From IMG/VR virus record IMGVR_UViG_3300037635_001647, positions 1 to 48,311 of that record: a stretch of DNA of 48,311 nt. The stretch is one strand, 5' to 3'. Numbering within the stretch: the stretch's first letter is position 1; each line of letters begins with the position of its first letter. The notes under the pieces were generated by a model, which saw nothing but the letters and a program-made list of their open reading frames with translations, was not told the DNA's origin and did not search any database. This DNA comes from a virus. Position numbers and translations under genes: made by a program. This document shows, piece after piece, positions 6,997-16,200 of the stretch.

Positions 6997-7423
6997 CAAG
7001 ATTCATAAAAAAGAAATAGCTATTATAAATTTCCTAAACGAAATCTATGATTGGAATTTATCTCACGCAGGTATGGACTACGAGCATTATGATGCTATAG
7101 GTTACACCAGAAAAGGTAACGGTTGTATTATGGAAATGAAATTCAGAACAACACATTATGAAGATATGATGTTGGAGAAAAAAAAATATCAATGGCTTAT
7201 GGAAACCACGTTCCCAAAATACGAGCATAAGTTTTATCTAGTACAAGACCCAACAGGAATTTATATATTCTGGTTAAACGACATAGATATAAATGTATTG
7301 ACTACAGAAGATATGAACTGTCCACCAACAACATATTTTACTGAATCTCCAAAAATAAATAAGGAGGTTTATTTACTGCCAAAGCAATGGGCATCAGTAA
7401 AAATTTTAAATTATGGAATTTAG
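6989..7423 (+). CDS. PD-(D/E)XK-fold protein, putative nuclease
   Basis: The 144-residue protein has a probable restriction-endonuclease-like core: a helix with E9, then HYDAIGY with D35, then GCIMEMKFR with E49-x-K51. This gives the D-x(13)-E-x-K layout of PD-(D/E)XK enzymes. The rest (YQWLMETTFPKYEHKFYLV, then IYIFWLND) supplies the expected alternating helix and strand. Substrate is unknown; resolvase-like or structure-specific activity is possible. It overlaps the SF2 helicase gene by 11 bp, and the pair may act together on branched DNA. Confidence 0.55.
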   Translation: MIDKIHKKEIAIINFLNEIYDWNLSHAGMDYEHYDAIGYTRKGNGCIMEMKFRTTHYEDMMLEKKKYQWLMETTFPKYEHKFYLVQDPTGIYIFWLNDIDINVLTTEDMNCPPTTYFTESPKINKEVYLLPKQWASVKILNYGI

Positions 7424-8648
7424 AGAATACCAGGAACAAATTATTGACAAAGCTTTAAAGATAATAGATATAAGAAAATTTATATACTTATCAATGGAGG
7501 TTAGAACAGGTAAAACACTTACATCACTAGGCATCCTGGACAAAATAAAAAACATAAACAAAGTGTTATTTATTACTAAGAAAAAAGCAATCAGTAGTAT
7601 TTATGATGATTATAAAATGCTAAAACCAACCTATGAACTGCTTGTAATAAACTATGAATCACTACATAAGATAGACGAACGGGGATGGGACGCTATAGTT
7701 TGTGATGAGTCGCATAGTATGGGTGCTTTTCCAAAGCCAAGTAAAAGAGCAAAACAAGTAAAGCAGTTAATAATAAATAACAATCCTTATGTAATATTTT
7801 TATCTGGAACTCCTACTCCAGAATCATTTAGTCAAATGTACCACCAGGTTTATGGTTTAAAAAACAATCCATTTAGAAAATATTCTAATTTCTACAAGTT
7901 CTCCAAAGACTATGTTTTAGTAAAACAAAAACGAATAGGATCTTTTATGGTAAATGATTACTCTTTAGGCAAACAAGAAATTCTTGACAAAATGAAACCA
8001 TTTACTATATCATATACGCAGAGAGAAGCAGGGTTCAGATCAAAAATAAATGAAGATATAATTTATGTTGATGCACCTGATATGATTATGAATCTTTGTA
8101 GTAAACTAAAAAAAGATTTAGTTATTGAAGGCAAGGAAGATGTTATACTTGCTGACACTGGGGTAAAACTAATGCAAAAACTACATCAAATGTATAGTGG
8201 AACTGTGAAGTTTGAAAGTGGTAAGTCTATGGTTTTAGATACGTTTAAAGCTCAGTTTATCTATGATAATTTTTGTACTCAAAAAATAGGAATATTTTAT
8301 AAGTTCAAAGAAGAACTTAATGCTATAAAAAAAGTGTATGGTAAGAATATATGCACTGATCTTGAAACATTTGACAGTACAGATAAATCTATAGCATTGC
8401 AAATTGTTTCTGGTAGAGAAGGAATAAGTTTAAAGAAAGCCGATATATTATTGTACTATAATATAGATTTTAGTGCGACCAGTTATTGGCAATCAAGAGA
8501 CAGGATGACAACTAAAAATAGATTAGAGAATAAAGTTGTTTGGGTTTTTACAAAGGGAGGAATCGAACCAGATATTTATAAGGCAGTAAGTAAAAAAAAG
8601 GATTATACTTTAAAACATTTTAAAAGAGATTTATTAACTTTAAATTAA
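7413..8648 (+). CDS. SF2 DNA helicase (SNF2/DEAD-like)
   Basis: All core helicase motifs are visible in the 411 residues. Motif I is EVRTGKT at 29-35 (K34), motif II is DESH at 98-101 and motif III is SGTP at 131-134. Motif V is SGREGISL at about 333-340, and motif VI is around Q360-x-R-D-R. The Q-like REYQEQII region stands before motif I. The protein is near the minimum size for two RecA domains, as in phage SNF2-type helicases. It probably remodels or unwinds DNA in replication or recombination. It is flanked by PD-(D/E)XK and VRR-NUC nuclease genes, a common phage trio. Confidence 0.85.
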   Translation: MEFREYQEQIIDKALKIIDIRKFIYLSMEVRTGKTLTSLGILDKIKNINKVLFITKKKAISSIYDDYKMLKPTYELLVINYESLHKIDERGWDAIVCDESHSMGAFPKPSKRAKQVKQLIINNNPYVIFLSGTPTPESFSQMYHQVYGLKNNPFRKYSNFYKFSKDYVLVKQKRIGSFMVNDYSLGKQEILDKMKPFTISYTQREAGFRSKINEDIIYVDAPDMIMNLCSKLKKDLVIEGKEDVILADTGVKLMQKLHQMYSGTVKFESGKSMVLDTFKAQFIYDNFCTQKIGIFYKFKEELNAIKKVYGKNICTDLETFDSTDKSIALQIVSGREGISLKKADILLYYNIDFSATSYWQSRDRMTTKNRLENKVVWVFTKGGIEPDIYKAVSKKKDYTLKHFKRDLLTLN

Positions 8649-8653
8649 ATACA

Positions 8654-8749
8654 ATGATAAACGCAATTGGTTGGCTAATAGTAGCCTGGGTAGTAATGGT
8701 GGTAGGAAAGGCAATAGCTAAAATAATATTTCCTGAAGACTGGGAGTAA
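8654..8749 (+). CDS. 31-aa single-helix membrane peptide
   Basis: ATG at 8654 to TAA at 8747-8749 encodes 31 residues, mostly one hydrophobic helix (INAIGWLIVAWVVMVVGKAI) followed by a short tail KIIFPEDWE. The stop overlaps the next start by one base (TAATG), as elsewhere in this operon, and it fills the gap between helicase and VRR-NUC genes exactly. It would insert in the inner membrane. Role unknown; it could be a small host-interaction or exclusion peptide. Confidence 0.6.
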   Translation: MINAIGWLIVAWVVMVVGKAIAKIIFPEDWE

Positions 8750-8988
8750 TGACAGAACAACAAATACAAGCAAAAAGAATCAAGCAGTTAGAGGCTGAAG
8801 GATATTATGTTATCAAGCTTATAAAAACAAATAAAAATGGTATACCTGATCTTGTAGCTATACCACCTAACTGCAAGGTTTTGTTTTCTGAAATTAAAAA
8901 ACCCAATGGAGTTCTTTCTGTTATACAGAAATATAGATTAAAAGAATTAGAAAAACACGGTGTAATAACCGAAATATATAAAGGATGA
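8749..8988 (+). CDS. VRR-NUC domain nuclease
   Basis: The 79-residue protein is a stand-alone VRR-NUC domain: an N-terminal helix with conserved Glu/Gln, then GIPDLVAI with D34, then LFSEIKKPNG with E48-x-K50, then a helix VIQKYRLKELEKHG. This family belongs to the PD-(D/E)XK fold and includes structure-specific and flap nucleases. Phage versions of about 80-100 aa sit beside SNF2-type helicases, as here. It is expected to process branched intermediates. It overlaps the next gene in an ATGA junction. Confidence 0.85.
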   Translation: MTEQQIQAKRIKQLEAEGYYVIKLIKTNKNGIPDLVAIPPNCKVLFSEIKKPNGVLSVIQKYRLKELEKHGVITEIYKG

Positions 8989-9431
8989 AATATACTGAAA
9001 TAAACTATAATTTTGTTCTTGGATATTATGTTGTCCCTGAACCTAAAAAAGAAGTAAAAACTAATATTGATACTATAAAAAAAATTATCCAGGACGAAAG
9101 CGGAATAGATAATATTTTAAAAAATAGTAGAAAGAGAAGCTATGTTGATGCCAGAAGAATATTTTATCACATACTACGAAACTATCACTATTTAAGTTTA
9201 GATAAAATTGGTAAACTATGTGGAAATAGAAACCACGCAACAATATTACATAGTCTAAGAGATATTGATTTTTTAATTAAATCAGATCCAGACATAGCAA
9301 GTTTGTTTAATCGTGTGAGCGACAGGGTTTTAAATTTAAAGACAGAAAAACAGTTGTTATTAGAAAAAATAGAAAGATTAGAAAAAGAGTTATTAACATT
9401 AAAAAAAGAGAAAAATGGAATATACATTTAA
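8985..9431 (+). CDS. DnaA domain IV-like DNA-binding protein with C-terminal coiled coil
   Basis: Residues about 48-95 match DnaA domain IV well: SRKRSYVDARRIFYHIL, LSLDKIGKLCGNRNHATILH (signature at 80-89, equivalent to GGRDHTTVLH) and LRDIDFLI. In DnaA this helix-turn-helix reads DnaA boxes. No ATPase domain is present. Residues about 115-145 form a leucine-rich coiled coil (LEKIERLEKELLTLKKEK), suggesting dimerisation, so it could bind paired DnaA boxes. Roles could be marking the phage origin, recruiting the host or phage helicase, or blocking host DnaA. It is the better conserved of two such proteins in the window. Confidence 0.75.
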   Translation: MKYTEINYNFVLGYYVVPEPKKEVKTNIDTIKKIIQDESGIDNILKNSRKRSYVDARRIFYHILRNYHYLSLDKIGKLCGNRNHATILHSLRDIDFLIKSDPDIASLFNRVSDRVLNLKTEKQLLLEKIERLEKELLTLKKEKNGIYI

Positions 9432-9645
9432 AGATTTAGAAAAAATTATTGAGTTTAGTTCTTGGTCTGACGATAAAAAAATAAATGAATTATTCAGGAT
9501 AGATTGTTATATGTACACAAATCTAGGTAAAGACTCAACTAAAAAAGAAGTTGAAGAGACTAAAAGAAAGTCTAAGGTAATTTACAGAGCTATTTCTAAG
9601 ATAGATAAAAAAATAGGAAAAAGCTTGATCACGGCACTTGATTAG
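9415..9645 (+). CDS. Hypothetical protein (76 aa)
   Basis: The gene starts inside the end of the DnaA-like gene. The 76 residues are charged and mostly helical (TFKDLEKIIEFSSWSDDKKINEL, then KKEVEETKRKSKVIYRAISKIDKKIG). No domain is recognised. It is likely co-translated with its neighbour. A 59-base gap follows, without a visible terminator or promoter box. Confidence 0.6.
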   Translation: MEYTFKDLEKIIEFSSWSDDKKINELFRIDCYMYTNLGKDSTKKEVEETKRKSKVIYRAISKIDKKIGKSLITALD

Positions 9646-9704
9646 TTAATAACTTTTTATTTAGAAAATTTAAATTTTTTGTAGATTGAGAGAACCTATA
9701 AAAA

Positions 9705-9893
9705 ATGCCACTAAATAAAAATAGTCAGAACGCAATAAATTACATTAATATGTTGATGTCAAATATTAATGAATTGACTGACGAAATTTATGAATCTCTA
9801 ATGGATGAAGATAATCAATCTTTAAATTCCAACATAAAAGAACTTATATCTGTTCTTAGAGAAACTCAAAAACTAACTGAAGATGAGTTCTGA
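9705..9893 (+). CDS. Small acidic helical protein (62 aa)
   Basis: A short acidic protein made of two probable helices, NAINYINMLMSNINELTDEIYESL and NIKELISVLRETQKLTEDEF. The pattern is that of a small antiparallel helical hairpin. It overlaps the HNH gene by 11 bp. Function is unknown. Confidence 0.55.
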   Translation: MPLNKNSQNAINYINMLMSNINELTDEIYESLMDEDNQSLNSNIKELISVLRETQKLTEDEF

Positions 9894-10266
9894 TGAACAA
9901 GTTAGAATATGCAAGCAGTGTAAAGTTTCTAAACCAATAACAGAATTTAATAAAGACGGTAAGTATTTTAGAACTGAATGTAAAAAATGTACTCTTGTTG
10001 TAAAAAAACAAAGGAGGCGAAACAAAAGAATTTGGTTAAGAGAATACAAAGAGAAACTTGCTTGTAGTGTTTGTGGGTATTCAAAAAAAACAAACAAAAG
10101 CTTTCAAAGTCGAGCGTTAGAATTTCACCATAAAAATAATGATAAAAGTTTTTCAGTCAGCAATGGTATTGCTCAAGGTAAAGGACTTGAAACTATTAAA
10201 AAAGAAATAGAAAAATGTATTGTTGTTTGTTCCAGGTGTCACGCTGAGATTCATTCATCAAAATAA
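9883..10266 (+). CDS. HNH endonuclease with two Cys4 zinc ribbons
   Basis: The 127-residue protein has a first zinc ribbon (C10, C13, C33, C36), a very basic linker with VKKQRRRNKR, then the HNH core. That core has C61-x2-C64 and C116-x2-C119 as structural zinc ligands, LEFHH (H82, H83) as the catalytic beta-hairpin, and CHAEIH (H120, H124) as the metal site. Stand-alone phage HNH proteins cut or nick DNA as homing nucleases or packaging helpers. Here it is the last gene of the replication arm and overlaps the opposing gene's 3' end by 9 bp. A mobile homing origin is possible. Confidence 0.75.
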   Translation: MSSDEQVRICKQCKVSKPITEFNKDGKYFRTECKKCTLVVKKQRRRNKRIWLREYKEKLACSVCGYSKKTNKSFQSRALEFHHKNNDKSFSVSNGIAQGKGLETIKKEIEKCIVVCSRCHAEIHSSK

Positions 10267-13200
10267 ACTCCCTCCTGATTTTTTCTTACCACCTAATAAT
10301 GGTCCACCACTAGATCTTCTCTTCTTAGTTTTCTTTTTTGGCTTTGTCTTTCTTTTTATAGGAATTCCTGAACCACCTTTACTTTTCTTTCCGCTTTTCT
10401 TATAGGACTTTACATTATACTTAATAATAGAACCTGCTTCAGAAGGAAGAATACCGAGACTATATAGAAAAAAGGCTAAACCATTAAGATTCATTGCTCC
10501 TTTTAATGATGGATCAATTTCTCTTTCTTTACCATAATTATCCGTGTAAGTTCCAGTAGACCCCATACCTATCATCTCAAATAACTCACCAGCAGTCCCA
10601 AATGGTATACCTAAAACACCTGCCTGCTCTATAAATGTTTTTTTATCTTTTGCAAAAAATTGAAAAGGATCATCTCCGTCACTTGCAGTTTTTATAACCT
10701 TATTAACCATCATTAAAGTTAAGTCATCTAATGGGGGTATAGGTGATAAAATATCTTTAACTACGTTACCAGCTCTACCTTTTTTTCTATTTTCAAATGC
10801 TTTTTCTTTATCCTCCTCGTCATCATCACCAGTTAATCCTTGTGATACAGCAGCTAAACCTTGAGTAACAGCCAACCCTAATAAATTAAACACAGCCGTT
10901 TCTACTCCAAGACCAGCTAAAGAACGATACGCATTTCTTTTATCATCTTTTGTAGCTGTTTTACTAAGTGCTATATTAAAATCAGTATACATTCTTGTTT
11001 TTTGATTTAATAAAAAGTTGGCGAATGGAAAAAATATTTTACGAGCAACCTGTGATGTAGCGTTTTTACTATTAAATAAATCACCCTGCAAGTCTGTGTC
11101 AGAAACATTTTGTTGTCTTCCAACTTGTTGCTCTGCAAAAGCACCAGCTTGTTTATTTACCTTATGATTCGACCAGTCTATGTTAGAAGGATCTATACCT
11201 TGTTTTTTTAAGTCATTCATATAGTATGCTATCCAGGAAGCTTGAGCCGCAAACCTATCTGGATTAACTAAAAACTTTTCTAAATAAAATTTATTAGCTT
11301 CTATTACTGCTCTTCCAAGTTTCTCTCTTCTTCCTTCAGCAGACTTATCTAGTTTTGTATTAGTACCTTCTAAGTTCGTTATAGACTGCAACCCACGATT
11401 AGCAATTTCATATCCAGAATTTGCTAGCCATTTTTGAGCATCAGGATTAGATGTTATTAACTGAATACCCTTACCTACAGATCCAAGATCAAACATTAAA
11501 TTTGTAGCTGTGTTTACTAATGGAGTTAACTGCTTTAAAAACTGTGTTGGTCCACCTAAAACTCTAGAAACACCAATTCCAGCTATCTGATTAAGCAACT
11601 TTATAGTCTCTTTATCTTGAATTTTTTGGCTTGCTCCTCTTTTAGAATTTACATAATTCTGAAACTTACTGAAAATAAGATTCCTATTATCTACATCAGG
11701 AATTAAACTTTTAAAAGCAGGATTCATATTTTTTGAAGTACCTAAAAAACCTTTCATTATTTGTATACTTTCTGCTGTTTCAAGATCAGTTAAAGCATCT
11801 TTTAAATTACTTATATTTGAAGAGTCGAAACCAAGGTTTACAACCCTTCCTGCTGGCAATTTTTTAGGTCTGACAATATCCATTAAAACACCTGATTCTT
11901 TATCGTAAATTTTCTGAGAAGTACCTTGGAATTGTGGGCTACCAATCTCTTGATCAACACTACTTACTTGGTCCTTTAATGAACTAAATGAGTCTGGAGT
12001 ATAGTTTATGTCTTTACCTAAAACTTTGTTATATACATTTAACGATACGTTTTCTAATTCAGGTCTAACTTTTGACCACTCAGAAGTCATCCATTCAACA
12101 GCCTCTTTATTTATAGGATCAACTTTATCTTCAATGTCTTGTATACTATTAGACCCTGAAAGTATTTTATCAAAAGATTCTTTAATAAGTTGAGATTTTT
12201 TTGTTTCTCCTGAATCATTCAAAGTTGTAATAGTTTCTTCAATTAAATCTTTACGTCTTTTAAATTCATTTTTCTGCTCCTCTTTAGTTCCATCTACAGT
12301 TCTTCTCATAAAAGCAAATACACCTCTTTCAGTGTCATTAGCTGCTGTATTGAAATCTGTACCGTTAGGCTGTGTTTTTGTAGTACCTTTTATTGCATTC
12401 TTTCTACTAGTTGGCTTTATAAATTTATCTACATAAGCTTCTGCAATATCGTTAGATAGTTTTTCAGCTTTTGCTACTCCGTTTCTAAATCCATCAAAAC
12501 CAGATAACTTATTAAAAACTCTAGCTGTAGATGTTCCTTTAAATAAATTTTCAATTATTCTAGGAGTTGCACCTAGTTTTTTATACCAAAAATCAGCAAC
12601 TTTTTCAGAACCAAAAAGCTTTAATTTTCTTGCTGGCTTTAATTTCTTATTAGCTTCAATAACGTTCTTCATCCCTTCATTACGCTTAGTTGTAGCTACT
12701 ACACCACCAGTCCCTTGGTTGACAATAAAATTAACCATAGCATCTAAAGCTTCTAGTTTTTCTTTAGCGGTAGTCATCAAGTCAATATCAACTTCCATAA
12801 AGTCTTTTATAACTTTTTGATCAGCCTTACTTATAACTAAAGGTTCACCACTAATAGGATCAATTCTATTTTTTATTATATCATTAATAGCTCCCTTATA
12901 TGCTTCAAATGCTCTTTTAACACCTTTAGTTATTACATCGTCTTTATCATTAGCCATTTGCTCATTAGCTTCGGTTAATTTTTCTGAGTCTGATTTTTCT
13001 AAAATAGATCTCATCTCATCAATAGTAAACTCACTAGAGTCAAGCCCTGTTAAATCACTAAATGCCTGTGCTTCTGCTTTTCTTATAAGATCAACCTCGT
13101 TCTTTAATACTTTAGAGGTATAATTGTCTAATCCTTTTATATCTATAGTTCCAGCAAAAATTAAATTACCTTCTTTATCTGTCTTGGTTTTAGTCAAACC

Positions 13201-16200
13201 ATTAACAACTTTCTGTGCATTTTCTAAATATAAATCTAAGTCCTCAACTAGGTTAGGATCTATCTTATTAAATTGCTTTGCAGCTATAGCAACCTCTGCG
13301 TCTAATGAATCACTTTTTAAAAGTCTTTTTATTTTTTTATTAAAATTCTTAGCATCGTCAAACTTTTGAGCATTCACAGCATCAATGTTTACCTTGGTTA
13401 TATATTCAAGCACTTGATTTACTAATCGTGGATTATTGAGATTTACACCAGAAATTTTTTTAATTAAAGATTTTGCTTTTTTTGTTGATATAATTTTTGA
13501 TTCTAATAAATCCTGGATAGCATCTGAAAGTTGTTTTCTTCTAGTGGTCTGATCTTTTTTAGACTCTCTGTATGCTTTGTTCCAGCTTCTCCAAAACTTT
13601 TTTCTGTTTACATTCTCGCCCTCTTGTTTTGTTTTATCTGAAGACGTTTTCTTTTTACCTAATATTTTATCTGGAGAAGGACCTTTCTTTTTTCCAAAAA
13701 CACCAGGTTCAGAAGCTTCTTTCTGTAATAAATCTTTACTTTTCTTTTGAGTCTCACTAATAGGTTCTCTGTTAGGGTCAATATTATTTACAGTTCTAAT
13801 ATTCACTGGCGTTGGCTTTAAACCAGTTAACTGTTCAAACTTAGCCTCTAAATCTTTTTCAACTTGAGAAAGACCTAATTCAATATCTAATTTACCAGTA
13901 GGGTTAGCAGTTATAAAATCTATAACATCCTGTATATATTGACTTTCGTTTTCAATAGTATACCCATCTAAGCCTTGAACTCTTGTATCTAAATCAGATA
14001 CTGGGTTTTGCCCAAATTTATTTTTGTTTTTAAACCAGAACCTTTTCATTGCTGAAGTAATGTTATTTCTGTCACCATACTTAACATAGTCTGCTTCAGT
14101 AATTTTACCTATCTTTCCTTTTATGTCTAAAGGGTCTACTAATCTTTCTTTCTCTTCTTTTGTTTTAGACTTTCTCTTTTTTCTTTCAGCGTCAAGTGTT
14201 TCAGCAACCTCTTTTATATTGTTAGATCTATCGGCAACAGCTTCAGAATATTGCTCTTCAGTTAAACTGGTATCACCTTCTAAATCTAATTTATCTCCAG
14301 CATTAACATCAATAACATTTTCTAATATCATTTTATTAGCCTTAGCCTGACTAGATCTATTCACTGGCTTATCTGTATTTTCTTTTACAGCAACTGGATT
14401 AGCAGTACCATCTGCGTTCATTTGTACCTGAATCTTTGTTCCAGGAACTACAAACCTACGAGACTCTTGATCTATTTTTTCGTCTCTTTTTTTATTTAAC
14501 TCATCAGATTTTACTTGTTGTTCTGGAGTTAGCGTTTTCTCATCAGTGACGGTAGTTTGACGTGTGTCTCCTTTTCCCACTCCTTGCAGTTCCACTTTAT
14601 CGGTTTCCCCTGTTTCTTTGCTTCCGCCATCATCTGATAGCACTTGCTCCTCTGTTTTTGACTCTTGAATGGCATCTTGTTTTTCTTTTATTAGTTTATC
14701 TTGTTCTTTTAAAATGTTCTCTTCAGACTCTATAATAGCAGGTAGGTTTGCTTTTAACCTTACCTCATTCTCAGCTTTTAAAGAAGCTAAAGCATCGTCT
14801 TTAGTTACATTAACATCTATAGTTGTTTCTCCTCCAGAAGCTTCTATAGCTTGAGCAGTGTCTTCTGCTTTTAAAATCTCTATTTGCTTATCAACATCTT
14901 CAATTTTTTTATCTATATCTTCTTTTAATGGACCTTCTAAATTGCTTCTCTGATCCATCAACTTTCTTCTTTGATTCAAAAGAGCAGCAGCTTCTTCTTG
15001 ATTCCCACTCATAACAACCGAACCTTGTGTTTGGTTTAAAGCAGTTTGCATACTGTAAATTTCTTGGTAAACTGACTTAGCATCAGCTACAGACATTTGA
15101 CCAGAGTTAACCAAGTTGGCAATATCTTTTTCTATATTACTACTTAATGATGCAGCTCTTATTAAGTCCTTTCTTTTGTTATTAGATAAAAGTCTTTTAG
15201 ATCCCACCCCAGTTGTAGCAAGAACAGTTAGTATAGCTGTCTCAACAATATCCCTGTTTGATGTAGATTCATTTAAAATTTGTTTACCTACAGAATCATT
15301 AGCTAATCCATTTAGGATGTTACCTGTAAAAAGCACTGGTAACTCTTCTATAAAAAGTTCTTTACCGTTTTCTTTAACTAAGTCTTTTACTTTATCCTGA
15401 AACACTTTACTACTAACAACTGTTTTAGGTTTTAAAGCTAAGTCTTTTAGTATTTTTGGAAAGCTTTTTGTAGCTTCAAGTAGTTTTGTGTTTCCACCTG
15501 CTAGTCCTGAAAATATTCCATCTAAGCTAGCTCTACCATTACCATACATTATAGCTCTAGACATAGCTTCCTCTTCAGGAACACCAGCCTCCATAAGTTG
15601 ACTCTTAATATCATTAACTTCTCCAGCAACAGTAGACATATATGAAACAGAACCCATACCTATACCACCTGGAACAGTGGTTTTTAAACCAACCTTTTTA
15701 AGTCCCTTTTGAATAGTTTTGGTTGCCCATTTTCCACCTTTTATTAGCCCCACTAAATTAACTAAAGTACCTACTGTACCTTGAGTAATTGATCCAGCTG
15801 ACCATTCATACTCGTAGTTGGGAACTTTTTTTGCTAATTCATTTACTTCTTTAACCTCATCATTGGTTAAGATACCACCCATAGATACCATTGTATTTAT
15901 ATCTACAATATCTCCTTCTGGGGTAACACCTACTTGCAAAGGTTTTCCTTTCCAGTTAATAGTAACAGGCTTTAATTTTTCTACAGTTCTTCTCTCAATA
16001 GTAGAGGTGTCTAATGCACCATCAACAGTTCCTACTTCATTAGAAAGCATAGAGTCTAAGCTTTCATTTAAAGCTCTCAATCCTTCCATTTCAAAACCAG
16101 CTAAATTACCTCCTTGTTCTACCCAAGATGGTATAGCTGAAAAAATACCACCAATAAATCTTATTGCAGAGTCTGCTGCAGGTAATAAAACCGCATCTCC

